A stretch of 26,084 nucleotides of DNA from Spongospora subterranea (GCA_900404475.1 OUQQ01000313.1:1-26084); one strand, 5' to 3'; positions 9,982 to 21,040 are shown, numbered from the stretch's first letter. Translations and numbers: made by a program. The notes: a model not told the origin generated them from the sequence alone.

Positions 9982-10791
9982 ATGCGTGTAATTTACAATG
10001 TGCTCTTATTTACCATATCGGCTGTTCTCGTTCTGCATCTCACCAATGCTCAAACCCGTCGTCTTATCATTAATTCGTTTAAAGGAGGTCCTTCAACTCT
10101 AACGACCAACGCATTGGGGATGCCACAGTTTGTCACCGGTGCCAAAGCAACTGTTTCAGGATCAAGGTTGCAGCTATTGACAACGTCAGGACAACCCATG
10201 GCGTTCACAACGGGTTTGTCCAATGGGCAAGGGTCGTGCCTACCTATTCCGCCTGAGAACAACATCGAGACTATGCTGAGCTTTCGGCTTCTGTCTCCTC
10301 CCGGTGTGGATATGACCATCACGTTAGAAACCGGCACAAACGGCTGCGGTGGCCAACGTAATGGGTCAGCATCTGTGCGTCTTTCGTCGTACAATGCCCT
10401 AGATGGACAAGATACGTTCATTCGTATCCCGTTGACTGACTTTGGGACTCAAGCCCAGGACTGGTTCAACGGTCGCCTAAGAGCGTTAACCTTATCAGTT
10501 CCAGCGATGCAATGGGCGGCCCTAATTCAGCTTGACGATTGCCAACTGGTGTCGCGTCCACGTCTCTACCCGCTTCGTCAGCAGTCGGATCTGAAATCGC
10601 TTATCAGTCAGATCAATCAAGGGCCGCCACAACAGGGATGGTCCCCTGTTCGTCAAGATGGACGATGTGGTCCGAGTTTTGGATGGGCCAGTTGCTCGGC
10701 TGGTGCCTGTTGCTCAGCCAGAGGATGGTGTGGATCAACTCCTCTTCACTGCCTCAGCGTCCAGAGTCTCGTGGCCGGTTTGCACTATTGA
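9982..10791 (+). CDS. Secreted chitin-binding protein: beta-sandwich-like region plus hevein (CBM18) domain
   Basis: Intronless reading of 269 residues from the ATG at 9982. That start is preferred over the in-frame ATG at 9892 because it opens a clean signal peptide: MRVIYN, the hydrophobic core VLLFTISAVLVLHL, then TNAQ before cleavage. Residues about 25-195 (RLIINSFKGG ... IQLDDCQL) have the layout of a galactose-binding-like beta-sandwich: F/G start, SVRLSSYNALDG, IRIPLTDF, closing LDDCQL. Paired Cys at GSCLPI and NGCGGQ may form a disulfide. After a Gln/Pro linker, residues about 232-256 (DGRCGPSFGWASCSAG, then ACCSARGWCGSTPLHC) are a hevein-type domain with six cysteines: CG, C, CC, WCG, C. 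The usual seventh and eighth Cys are absent. Likely role: binding chitin in its own cell or spore wall, or at a host interface. It converges with MAEA, 93 bases apart. Confidence 0.85.
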   Translation: MRVIYNVLLFTISAVLVLHLTNAQTRRLIINSFKGGPSTLTTNALGMPQFVTGAKATVSGSRLQLLTTSGQPMAFTTGLSNGQGSCLPIPPENNIETMLSFRLLSPPGVDMTITLETGTNGCGGQRNGSASVRLSSYNALDGQDTFIRIPLTDFGTQAQDWFNGRLRALTLSVPAMQWAALIQLDDCQLVSRPRLYPLRQQSDLKSLISQINQGPPQQGWSPVRQDGRCGPSFGWASCSAGACCSARGWCGSTPLHCLSVQSLVAGLHY

Positions 10792-10884
10792 TTCGCCACT
10801 ACCCAATAAATCTCCAAATTAAGTTTGTAATTATAGTTTCCGGTTCGTACGAGCGTATTTTCGATAAGTTAATACATTAATGTA

Positions 10885-12226
10885 TTACGCAACGTAAACA
10901 GGGCGACATTGAGACATCTGAAACTCAGCACCCGTTTCTGGACATCTCACTGTTCCGCCGTTGATTGAGGCTAGCCTTTGTATTGCTTCTTGACTATAGA
11001 CTTGGCCGTTGGGAAGTGCGATTGGCGGGTTGGATTCGTCCATGACTTTCCCGGTGAATCGACAGATCAGACATGATATCGTCCTGGGACATGGTTCGAT
11101 CTTGGCTGACAGTTCAACAACATCTTGCGCGCAAACCTACAAAAGAATGAGAAAATGATTGTTTGGTATCACGAATTCATGCATCCTTACTGGACAATCG
11201 CTCATACTCCTGTCAGCAGAACCACACAATTTGGACTTCAACGCCGACAGACCCGCCTTCAAATGTGTATCTAAAAGAGATTCCCTGGGTAATTCTGAAA
11301 AAACCGGTGACTCCGACGATGTGCCAATGAAGTTTCCCGAAACTTACTGTGTAAACGGAAGAAATCTTGAAGGAACATTTGACGGACGTCATGCCACTGA
11401 CAGCCTTGTAAACTATAAAAACAAGTGTCTCAAAACACACGACAACCTCACAACAGAAGACATACAGGTCGCTATACGAAGATAGTACAGACCCGTTTTC
11501 TTGAAACAAAAGTTTTGATACTGAGAAAAGGGCGAAATACTTTTGAATCAATGATTGATGCTTAGTGAAAAAAGGAGCCAAGTGTTGCCTTGCAAAGACT
11601 ACTGCATCTAACAGCTGATCGCGCTCCAGTAAACGGATGAAATTTCGGAGGCGAAGGTTTAATTCGAGGCTGCTATCAAACGCAGATAACTTCTGTTTGT
11701 TGGCGACACACCACGCAATGGCGGGCCCGGTATCTTTTTCCTCAAAAGCCCTTAGTATGTGATGCGCTTGTTCAAATAATCCCATGTCAATAACATGTTG
11801 AAGATCTGAGTCTTCAACTAACTTTTTCGCGCTTTCAATCCATCCTCTTCTCAGCAAATATCCAATCAGTAGCCAGTTAAGTAATGTGTCGGGATCTTGA
11901 GCATGATTGCTTCGTGCAAACTCTAACCGCGTTTTACACAGCAGCAATGATTTTTCTGAAGCTTGTAGATAAGTCGCAATTTTCTTTTCCGTTTGTTCGA
12001 AAAGATCAGCAGCGTGTCTAAGCGCAACTGCTCTTTTCTGAGGCTCCGCTGGCAAATTGTCTAATACTGATTGAACGGTTCGGCATTCCAACGCTAACGT
12101 CTTCTCGGCATTACGGCATAGCTAAACAAAAGGAGGCGAACAACGTCAGCAGGGATCAGGCGCGACCTACCCCAGCCCAACCTTCTGTATTCGGTCTAGA
12201 GGCCAGGTCAACATCGTGGACGACAT
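10885..12226 (-). CDS. MAEA: GID/CTLH E3 complex subunit MAEA/GID9 (Fyv10)
   Basis: MAEA/GID9 is one of the two RING-like subunits of the GID/CTLH ubiquitin ligase. The start at 12226 (MSSTMLTWPLDRIQK) joins by a GT-AG intron to LCRNAEKTLALECRTV at 12122. The long exon then holds TLLNWLLIGYLLRRGWIESA (LisH-like), KKLVEDSDLQHVIDMGLFEQ and AIAWCVANKQKLSAFDSSLE with LNLRLRNFIRLLERD (CTLH/CRA). Small exons give WHDVRQMFLQDFFRLH (phase 1 donor gtaagt), KLPRESLLDTHLKAGLSALK with SKLCGSADRSMSDCP, and VCAQDVVELS. The last exon is the gid-type RING: CLICRFTGKVMDESNPPIAL, PNGQVYSQEAIQRL, VRCPETGAEF, then the stop at 10885. Every block keeps the family order. The junction between the CRA exon and WHDV (11500-11410) is the one unresolved splice. 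Confidence 0.9.
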
Positions 12227-12519
12227 TGGGGACCTATCACGAGTCCGATTGGCGAATAACCGCCCGCCACCACTTATGTAGTCATATATTGCGCGCTGTC
12301 GGATCCCATGATCGTCAGCGACACTGTGCGATATCCATACTTCGGAGTGTCAAAGAACGGGGGGAAACCCTCTAGGCGTTCTCCGTTTTGGGGGGTTCGT
12401 AACGTGATGGGGTTCTAGTGCGACTCGCTGTTATGAGTCCCGGGATACATTGTGGACAGGTAAGTACTGCACACACAATTGGATGGATGTATTTCGACAG
12501 TAAATGGAATCGAAAGTTG

Positions 12520-13735
12520 CTAGCAAGACGGGGTTTCGTGCGCGTTGATGAATTCTTTGATATCCAGGTAATACTTCTCACCAGCCTGGATGTCCGTGTC
12601 GTTGTGCCCGCCTGGATAAGATATTAATCGACAGAGATTCGGAGCGCTCAAGTCATGTAGTTTTTTCATATGGGCTGTGAACATTTAGTGATAATGAACT
12701 AAACATTTGCACGTTTTGACCTGGCGGAACCAGTTCGTCGCCACTCCCCGAAAGCAGCAGAACAGGTTTTTGCACCTGCGTGATATAGAACTCGTTGTTC
12801 CAATGGCTATCGGCATTTTCAGTGACTCATTGCTCAATAGAAATTCGTATACCTGGTTAAAAAGAAAGCTAAGAAAAGGCGTAGACCGTCCAATAGATAA
12901 GGCATCCCAAGACGAGAAGCCATTGTCACCCCCATTTCATCGATCGTCGTGAACGTATTTTCGACAATGGTTCCTTTAATCTATCGACCTGTAAGATTTA
13001 ATAGTATTATAGAAGAAGTAATACCAGTTGTGGGTGCTGAGAGGACAACTTGAGAGAAACTGCCCCGCCAAGTGACTTGCCAAACAGAAAGATCCGACGA
13101 GGATCTATTTTATCGCCTTGAGCGGAAGCCCAATGTAAAGCTGATTCAGCGTCTAGCGAAAGTCCAGATTCACTAGGTTCACCTAGTGAGTGTTTTTTAG
13201 CATTATCGTAGTCCACCGACAGAAAGTTTCTAACCATTACTATTGCCATATCCTCGGTACTCGACCATGAGTACATTCACCTGACTCGTGTTATAAAGAG
13301 CGTAGGCAATCGGCAATCTGTATCCGATATCTGGTCATTCCATTAATCAATTGTTTGAAAAAATTTGAGCGATACTTACTGCCGGCATTCCCATGGAAAA
13401 AGATTACAGTTGGCCGGTTGGTTGAGTCCGGATTCAAAATTAACCAAGAATGAATAAGAACGTTGTCAGAGGTAACTATCCAATTTTCAATGAAAGGAAG
13501 GTTCCAGGAGGCAGGCGACCTCAAGTCTACGCTGCCAATCAAAGACAATCGATGGGAGTTCAACTTAATAAAACTCACTGTGATCATTGGAAGAGATTTG
13601 TCGCGGCCCATTTAGACTTGGGAAGTAGAGAAGCTTATGCTGGTAATACCACAACAGGATGACTGCCAGAGCGAAAACGCCAAAAATGATCCGAACCCAA
13701 AGCCAAAAGACAGTGTAGATGATGGAGGCGATCAT
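12520..13735 (-). CDS. Alpha/beta hydrolase, ABHD13/BEM46 family
   Basis: Membrane-anchored serine hydrolase. The first Met at 13735 opens MIASIIYTVFWLWVRIIFGV then FALAVILLWYYQ, one transmembrane segment, followed by the family HKLLYFPSL. Six short introns remove in phase. Exons read LPFIENWIVTSDNVLIHSWL, FFHGNAG joined to NIGYRLPIAYALYNTS, NVLMVEYRGYGNS joined to EPSESGLSLDAESALHW, and KIDPRRIFLFGKSLGGAVSL. The nucleophile Ser lies in GKSLG. IKGTIVENTFTTIDEMGVTM and WNNEFYITQVQKPVLLLSG follow. SGDELVPP holds the acid and joins to AHMKKLHDL. SYPGGHNDTD holds the His, with a stop at 12520. All triad residues are present, so the enzyme should be active. Its substrate is unknown for the family. 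It is divergent from HGH1. Confidence 0.9.
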
Positions 13736-14279
13736 CAACAGGTCGTTGAACGCCTGTGAGTAACACGACAGTAAAAGAGCGTGAGCGCGTAGCCCTGATT
13801 GAGCGTAGAAGCGCGGGTCGGAAAAAAACAACAGTTTACAGACAGTTATTTACAACTACACAGTGTTTATTTGTGACGAATTTGAAGGATGAAGGTTGGC
13901 TGCTGTAAAAATATGCAGGACGCATAATTGATAATGCCTCAGTGTCGCCTTTTGTTCATCATTGTCTAACCGGCAATGCTGTTCCAACAATGATCAATGC
14001 AAATATGGCAGATATCCCTAGAAGACACCCCTCCACATTTCACCATTCAATCATTGACGAAATCAAGCGCCAGCAGCCCGATGGGATAAAGCTTCATCAT
14101 CACTGGCATCATCATCATCATCAGCTGGAGTAGTTGAAGTGTGCAAGACTGCCTCCAAACGCCATGATTATAATGATTCTCGCACTCCGAAACTGTCGGA
14201 GAATACGGACTTTATTATCAACTGGGATTCTCTGCAGGGAATTCACCCACATTACCGAATTCTTGCTTTATCCTCGAAA
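13736..14279. promoter_or_regulatory. Divergent intergenic region between ABHD13-like gene and HGH1, with a CAT microsatellite
   Basis: The two genes face away from each other, so both promoters should lie here. Around 14094-14124 is an imperfect cat repeat (catcatcactggcatcatc and on), which would read as a His run but lies upstream of the HGH1 start. Short open frames continue from 13942 but show no domain. No specific promoter motif is claimed. Confidence 0.4.
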
Positions 14280-15471
14280 ATGGAAGAACAAATCGCTGAA
14301 ATCATTCCATTTTTATCGCTTTCCCACCGACAGGAAGTGCGTCTTCAGGTGCCAGCTTGTCGTGGTTACTCGTAGCCATTATGGTTTACTTGGTTGGCTA
14401 GGCTCTAGAAATTATCGAAGGTATTACTGGTGACAGCGATCTTGTTCATTTGTTGATCAAGCATGATGCTGTACCGTTCCTCGTCCGCATGATCGGAGAC
14501 AAACTGCTTGACACAAAGGCACTGAATGCTTTGATCAACTTGTTCGCCAATAACGAGGGTGCTCGCCAAGCGGCACTGAATGTCACGGTCGTTGAACGGT
14601 TAATGGATCTCGTCCGAAGTGGCAGATCCATAGATCTAGCGGTGATGGCGCTCGTCAATGTCACTCAAGAAGAATCGGCCTGCTTAGTGCTGATCCAGTC
14701 AGAATCTTCTCTCAAAGGGCTTTATCTCCGTCGCTTGATGTCTTATTGGAGGTAATCCCCTTTTTACATTCATCTTGCGTTGCTTCGCTCATTTGGGCAT
14801 GTTCGAACTGGATATCAACATTTTGTTATTCTTAGGACTGCGCTTGTTCCAGATGTATTTGTAAACGCTGCACAACTCCCATCTGGCCGCGCTGCTTTGA
14901 TGGATTCGTCTCTCAATCTGTTGCCGTCCATGATTGAGGACTTGCAGAGCTCATCTGTTAACCAGCGTCGTTCGTCGCTGCGTCTTTTACGCAACCTTGC
15001 ATTTGATAGCGCATTGCATGAACAATTGCTCAGCGATAGCGTCATTGTCGCCCTACTTTCACCACTAATTGGACCAGAGCCATTGCTGGAAAGGGATCTG
15101 ACAAAAATGTGTTCATAACGTTTGTCTAGAAGCTATATGAGATTTATTATTGTGTCTTTAGGCTACCAGCTCTCGTTGATGTTTTGAGTCCAGACAAAAT
15201 ACGTGATGGCGATCGGGAATCAAAATTACTAGCAATGCAGGTTGTATCAACCAATTTCAACGTAGAGAAAAATAATTTAATCCGTATGATATAGGTCTTA
15301 GAGATGTTTGTTCGAGTTTACACATCTCGCAAATATCTCAGGAGTATCCACATCTATCCAATTCTCAGGGATCTGCATCTAGCGGAAGATGAGGAGGATC
15401 GTGAAATAGCGGAAGCTATCGAGGATATCGTGCAATATTTGATTGCTGACGAGGACCCCACAAATAAATAA
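14280..15471 (+). CDS. HGH1: HGH1 homologue, armadillo-like eEF2 chaperone
   Basis: HGH1 is a cytosolic armadillo-repeat protein that helps TRiC/CCT fold elongation factor 2. Five exons: 14280-14348, 14402-14751, 14836-15108, 15162-15240 and 15295-15471. All introns are GT-AG of 53-84 nt and phases agree. Exon 1 gives MEEQIAEIIPFLSLSHRQEV. It joins to ALEIIEGITGDSDLVHLLIK, then ALNALINLFANNEGARQAAL and AVMALVNVTQEES. Next come VFVNAAQLPSGRAALMD and RRSSLRLLRNLAFDSALHEQ, the RR-L-NL-FD-H block typical of the family. LLSPLIGPEPL, MLPALVDVL, SRKYLRSIHIYPILRDLHLA and EAIEDIVQYLIADED end it, before the stop at 15469-15471. Order and length (about 315 residues) match the family. It converges with the pseudouridine synthase, 113 bases away. 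Confidence 0.9.
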
Positions 15472-15584
15472 CTTGTCTTGTAAGGCTTAATACGTACTCA
15501 TTGCCCTGATTATCTGCATAACGAAAGCAAAACTTGCCAATTGGCAAAAACGGAAACAATAATGATTTGAATTTACTCTTTTTT

Positions 15585-16786
15585 TTAAATCGTCTCATGT
15601 TCAATGGGATATTCTGCTTTGAGAAAGTATAAGCCATAGGCAGGGACCATGGGTGGAATTAAATCTCGTTTCCTTCCATCAAGCAATCTCGTTGTATCGG
15701 AAGGAGAGAAATCGCCTTTACCTACCCCTATCAAAAATGCAACTAAATTACGAACCTAAATGTAATCGTTAGAGTAATATTCATAACGGCAACATCACTA
15801 AGCGACTTGATGATAAAGAAATCCATCCGCCGAGACGAAGATGTCGATTAGATTTCCGCAGGAAGGTGGGCCGGCAGGGCTAAGAGATGATTAACATTAT
15901 AGTTGAAATTTAACTATAATCCCTTACCCGAACATGTAGCTCGAGTCCCGAGGAATAACGTCAAAAGACTCGATCGTTCGAATAGGGGAGGCAGCCTCAC
16001 AGCAAACTGCCCTGAATGTTGTAAAATCAAAGCGGCCTACACGTCAAAATTCACAATGGCAGTTTCGCCTTGTAATACGTTGCCAACCTGTCAGATTCTT
16101 TGCTGCTTCAGCCATTGCATTAATGTTTAGTCGCTGCCAAACACGATATACACGATTCATTTCGAAAACAGGAATTTGATTACACCCATGAGCTATTCTG
16201 TACATATAACTACGAGAGACGGCGCTTCGCCTAGCATGAAATTCCATTGGAACACGAATGACACTGGTCACAACAATATCTGCTAGGGGCCACAATTGTA
16301 ACAAGTATCCTGATAATGTTATTAGGCTTGGTACCTTCTTCTCTCAGATGATAGTTGAGTGATTTCATGACTAAGTCGGGGGAAAACGGTTCTTTCTGTT
16401 GAGGAACAATATTAGCTCTAATTGCTCTAGTGACGAAGATGAATTGCCAAACTAACTAGGGCTCCAGTTTTGCGACATCTCCTTTCCAAATCAACGTGAA
16501 CTGGCATTCCAATAGCATGAACTCCAGTATCGGTGCGACCACAACCAACAACTTTTGGCTTTTCCATTCCAGGGACTAGTTTACTTATTGCCGCTTCGAT
16601 ACTTTGCTGTACTGTTGTTTGCTCTGCTGATAGAGCGGTCCCCTATTCGGCATTCCTACATGTCAGCACCGCCATTCCGGCCAGGCCAATCGCAAAACTA
16701 GACGTTCGCTAGACTAACTCAACCTGGGATTGAAAACCGCAATACCGTGACCCAATATATTGAACCACGAGTTTATATCTCGGCAT
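15585..16786 (-). CDS. TruA-family tRNA pseudouridine synthase (PUSL1-like)
   Basis: Converts specific uridines in tRNA to pseudouridine. Start at 16786: MPRYKLVVQYIGSRYCGFQS (the Y-G-y-GfQ opening). Exon 1 is 21 codons (16786-16724) and joins in phase 0 to 16621, QTTVQQSIEAAISKL. Then comes VVGCGRTDTGVHAIGMPVHV, the GRTD-GVHA motif with the catalytic Asp. Further exons give LVMKSLNYHLREE joined to ADIVVTSVIRVPMEFHARRS with SRSYMYRIAHG, and AEAAKNLTG joined to RFDFTTFRAVCCEAASPIRT. The last part is FVSADGFLYHQ joined to VRNLVAFLIGVGKGDFSPSD, then PAYGLYFLKAEYP and the stop at 15585. FLYHQVRNLV is closer to PUSL1/eukaryotic forms (QVR) than to bacterial MVR, which suggests a mitochondrial enzyme. 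The join after TGALV (near 16450) is uncertain. Confidence 0.88.
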
Positions 16787-18745
16787 GGCCGGCTTTGCCG
16801 AGAATGTGTAACACAGGGATGCAGCTCGCCCACTGCCGATTCTGTTTCAGTCTGATTCGGCGGTTGCGCAATCTCGACATCAGTCTATCGAAATCAACCA
16901 CCCGCCCGGAATCTATTTGTGGAACGCGCAGCCACGCAGCCGCGTTGGGTAGGGTAACGGCAATCCTGGTATTGAAAGTGCAGTTCGTCAGTGCCCTGAG
17001 AATGCGGCTGAGGCGGCCACCTCAACGATGATCGCAGCCAAAGTATACGCACGCTCGATTCTCAGACTTTGCCGTTGTCGAATCTGGCATCAATACAGAA
17101 AAATGATCGGAAAACCCAGATACCTTGAACGCGCACGCAATTCCTGCTTGTCGCTCGCAATTTGTTGGCAAACCCAATCACGTCCACCGATAGGTCTAAA
17201 AAAGAAATGATGGCAGATCAGTGGTGCTGTTTTCACCAAACACTATCTGTCAATCACGTATGGCTACATTCCCTTGACGCTCTGTACAGCACATCGATCG
17301 AAATTGTACCTGTAAAATGACGGTTCAAGAGAATAATCTATCGACATGGTCAGTATCTGATATCGTTGGGTTTCGGTTGAAAAACTGATAACAGGCAATA
17401 TAGAGCAGCACAGTATTGGCGCGAAAGGAGATCAGCTTTGTTTATTTATCGTTGGCGACCGGGACCGTTTTGTTGGCTGTCGACGTGATGGATTTTGTGG
17501 CCACTGGTTCTTATAGAGTGCCTCGAATAACGCCATTTGCATGGAGACAAAACCTAGTGGTATTCTCATCCATATTGTCTCAAGCTTCTATCAATATTGC
17601 TATTAGATGGGACATGCGATATCATTTTATTTCTTTCTGGCTGGATTCTTCTACAGTAGCGAGGCTCGAATCCACAAATTGGTTCAGCTCTCCTGGGTCT
17701 CATTCGGTATTGTTAATCCATAACCGTTGTATCCGGTCTGAACCACTCTGACCCAACAGCAATCAATATCGTCGCCTTTGTCTTGCGGCAAGTATATGAT
17801 ATCTATTACCGAGATTATCATCCAGCGGAATATGTCACATGAATTCCGCCACCAAATCCACTGTCGCTTTCACATTTTGGACGTCGTTCAATGGTGCGCT
17901 TATCTAAGTACTTCTATCGGTTTTACGGAGTGCTTCCAATTCAAATCAATGGCATAACTACATTCGCGATTATTCTAAAAAATATCAGTATTTGAGCATT
18001 TGGCTACGTTTGGGAGTTGGGCCGAATATGTAGAAATGTGGTTTTCTGGTTTTCTGGTTTTCAATTCAGAAACAGCGAGTTGCCGCATTGGCAATTTTTT
18101 TATAAATTCCATATCAGATATCACGACATTGTAAGAAATGAAATGCTGGTGTTGATTGTTCCTTTCGCCTAACTCAGCTAGCATCAAATCGCGTCAACAT
18201 TTTGTTGTTGGTCATCGCGATCAACTTTCTTGAAGATTTTTCATGGCCGGCTTCGTGTTGTGGCTTCTATTCTCCAAATATTATCAGCCGTGGATTGGGG
18301 TTTGGGCCAAGAAATGAAATAGTAAATCACAGAAAATATACTTATAATGAAATGTCAGCCAGTCTTGAACCTCTTTTGTTTGAATGCCAGGGCTTGAGAC
18401 TTTTTGACCATTTGCGTCTTCGTCCGATTCAAGGTTGGGCAGGTTGCGTTTGTTCATGCTCTTAACGGAAACATCGATAACCTACCATTGCTTTTTGAAC
18501 AAAAAAAATGGAAATTGTGTGCGGGCTTTTGAGGCAATTGTTTGACATTCACTGCGGTTGTCCTGTATTCAGTTTTGAGAAAATACTTCGACGATCTTTT
18601 CTCGGCGCAACGACCAACGGAACGCAACAGTGAAGTCATGTCGATACACCGTTACTACTGACTCAGTAACGATGAACTACAGTGAGGAAATAAATGGTGT
18701 TTGCGCATTTTTGAAATTCGCTGGTGATGTGTTAAGGAGGAGATC
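16787..18745. other. Two kilobases with fragmentary coding signals and no recognised gene
   Basis: I could not assign a gene. Visible on the plus strand are an Arg-rich stretch at 16810-17210, and a 111-codon frame at 17416-17751. The latter has two hydrophobic runs (SFVYLSLATGTVLLAVDVMD; NLVVFSSILSQASINIAIRW). NIVAFVLRQVYDIYYRDYHP lies near 17765-17830. LLVIAINFLEDFSWPA is at 18205-18252. QVAFVHALNGNIDNLPLLFE lies near 18437-18500. These patches are spaced and sized like exons of one or more plus-strand genes split by short introns. No chain with consistent splice phases emerged, so none is called. The right end must hold the Pol eta promoter. Confidence 0.3.
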
Positions 18746-20719
18746 ATGTCCAGGGAGATCGCATTGATCGACTTGGATTGCTTCTACTGTGTAGGCGATG
18801 GTCCCGATATCTAATGCATGGGAACTGAGGTACTCTGGTTCAGCAAGTGGAGCAGAACCGTCTCTCAGTTAGTCGCGATATTCCTCTGGCCGTTCGACAA
18901 TGGGATGGCCTTGTAGCTGTCAACTGTACGTGTGTTTGATTTACAAATCTCGCGCGACATCGAATGCCCCTATCTAGATGCTGCTCGTGCTCGTGGCCTT
19001 GGCAGCCGACACTTTAGCGGTCCCGATTCCTTGATCAATGTACTCAAACAGTGTCCAGAGTTGGTACTTGTTCATACCGATACAATGGACAGCAGTGGCG
19101 AGACTACATCATATCTGCCCAACGCACGACCAGTCGCCAAAGAATCCTGCAAGATTAAGTCGGAAATCAGGTTCAGTCATTTTTTTTTACTGAGAATTCT
19201 TCAGTTTGGGTCGTTATCGAGCAGCAAGCGCTACAGTCATGGCAATAATAGTGTCATACTCGTCGTTGATCACGGTCGAAAAAGCGAGCATCGACGAGGC
19301 GTTCCTTGATTTGACGAAACTCGTTGACGCCAGAGTCAAATTAAATTGTATTCCATCGAATTTTATTGGCGTTATTGAAGGAAGTAGCGACCGGGAGCCT
19401 CGCTCCCCCAGTGACCTAACGGAGCAGCGACTCCTTGTGGCCTCGCATATCGTCGATGCCATTAGGCAAAGGATATTTCATCAGCTAAGTATCTTAACTC
19501 CAATCGGTTCCGTGAAATTCACAATCTTATAAAATCCCGCTAGATTACACCTGTTCAGCTGGCATCGCAGCGAATAAGCCGTTTGCTAAATTGATTGCCG
19601 GCCGGTATGCTAATAATCTGTTTTTGTAAAACATATATTTTCTGCTGACGTATATTTCAAGCAACAAGCCTTTCCAACAGACAGTATTACTGCCTGAACT
19701 GACGCCGCTCTTACTATCGCAAGTATCAATATCCTCAATTCGTGGTCTTGGCGGCAAATTCGGTCAAATTGCTGCTGATCAGGTCGGAATTTGATCAAGA
19801 TAAATACCAATTCAAAATCCGAAGTGAAATTCTCAGTTGAATGTCGCGTACCTATCTGAAATATCGTCCCGATTCACTCTTGCCGAACTGCAACGTCGTC
19901 TCGGTGGGTCGGGGAAATGGCTATGGGATATCGCGCATGGTTTATTCGATCCTGTTACCTTCGTATATTCCGGAAATTGAAAGTTTCTCAGGTATTGATC
20001 ACGAACCTGTTATGGAGAAAGGCCCTCCAAAATCGTTTCAGGCATCGAAAACGTTTCGGACGGCCTTGAGCTTTGAGGAGGCGAAGACTTGGTGTGGAAC
20101 CTTATCTATTGAGCTGTCACTTAGGATACAAGAAGACATGGAAATGGTAAACTGCATCGATTCGGCAAAATGAATGAGACTTTTAAGAACTATCGATGAT
20201 AGTTTGATCGTATCCCTCGTCATATTCAGGTCCAATTTTCAGGTCATATGGCCTCATCTCCCATATCACAATTCACTGCCGAATCCATCACCAAAACTGT
20301 CGGTGGATTGATGGATGGATTATCGAGTCAGTATAAGCCATGTCGTGGAATCTCGTTGAGAGTCTCTGGTTTCACTAGTTCCGATAATACCACGCCCAAA
20401 ATTGATCAGTTTTTCAAACTTCGCCTTCCTGATCAACCATCTAACGATGGTGACCATGTTGCGCTTGAGAATCAATCAGGTAAGTCGATTGTTGTTTTCA
20501 AGTCGCTACTGATTTGTAAATCTATCATTAGTTGGAATCTAGTCGTCTATTTCCAGCGCTGTTCAATCCACCAATCTCAATATTGCATAAACGCAGCGTT
20601 CATATCTGCAGCATCAACACGCTTTTGATTCAGATTCTGTGGTGTCCCAACTATCCATGATGTCTGAGTACTTTGATGGCGCTAACCGTTTTAATCCTGA
20701 GAATAAGAGCCGTTTCTGA
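18746..20719 (+). CDS. POLH: DNA polymerase eta (Y-family translesion polymerase)
   Basis: Pol eta copies past UV dimers in the nucleus. Exons whose phases I checked: 18746-18790, 18844-18925, 18978-19170, 19205-19488, 19544-19604, 19662-19782, 19837-19939, 19992-20146, 20230-20479. They encode MSREIALIDLDCFYC (metal-binding D), QVEQNRLSVSRDIPLAVRQW, VAVNY joined to AARARGLGSRHFSGPDSLI, and SLGRYRAASATVMAIIVSYS. KASIDEAFLDL is the catalytic S-I-D-E. NYTCSAGIAANKPFAKLIAG joins to RNKPFQQTVLLPEL, then SIRGLGGKFG, LGGSGKWLWDIAHGIDHEP, PKSFQASKTF and WCGTLSIELSLRIQED (little finger). A PIP-like TPKIDQFFK sits near residue 460. No zinc finger (UBZ) is seen. The last exons are unresolved: the protein ends either near 20628 or at the TGA at 20717-20719. 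Confidence 0.88.
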
Positions 20720-20965
20720 TTTTGCTACTCATTGAAGCTCAACTCCATACGATAACAGGAATAGATGAACTTGAGAAAAGCAGATGGATTAACCAGGATT
20801 GATACAACAAGGGAAGCACAACAGTTACTCTAGGAAGATAACAACGGTGAAGAGCGCATTCTGTTCAAAACAAGAGTAAACAAGCGACAGATGAACTGAA
20901 AAACAAACAACTAAACACTTCTGAATTTTGTTGACCAACAGGAAACAAGTTCATAGAAAACTAAC
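20720..20965. other. Short intergenic stretch downstream of Pol eta
   Basis: No gene is called. If the small minus-strand exon at 20966-21040 is real, its downstream exon would lie here, after an acceptor such as tttttcag or ttgaacag (minus strand). Confidence 0.3.
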
Positions 20966-21040
20966 CTTGATCGCGCTGTTTAGTTGGGTTTCCGTATTCC
21001 AGATTCTGACTTCAAACTCGTCTGATTCGTGATTGGCCAT
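20966..21040 (-). CDS. Possible first exon of a small minus-strand gene
   Basis: From the ATG at 21040 the minus strand reads MANHESDEFEVRIWNTETQL, then NSAIK, 25 codons ending exactly at a gttagt donor. Composition looks coding, with acidic and polar residues like a small cytosolic protein. Possible continuations after ag acceptors give only 11-20 more codons before a stop. It could be a small protein, an upstream exon of something longer, or chance. It lies head-to-head with the NIPA-like gene. Confidence 0.25.

Noticed and set aside
10050..10421. 123-codon minus-strand open frame
   Set aside because: It is the shadow of the secreted chitin-binding protein.
4836..12226. HECT ligase and MAEA as a functional ubiquitin cluster
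   Set aside because: They are separated by a transposon remnant and an unrelated gene; both are widespread housekeeping genes, so proximity is probably chance.
14094..14124. CAT repeat as a His-rich metal-binding peptide
   Set aside because: It lies upstream of the HGH1 start, with no frame tied to a gene; best read as a microsatellite.
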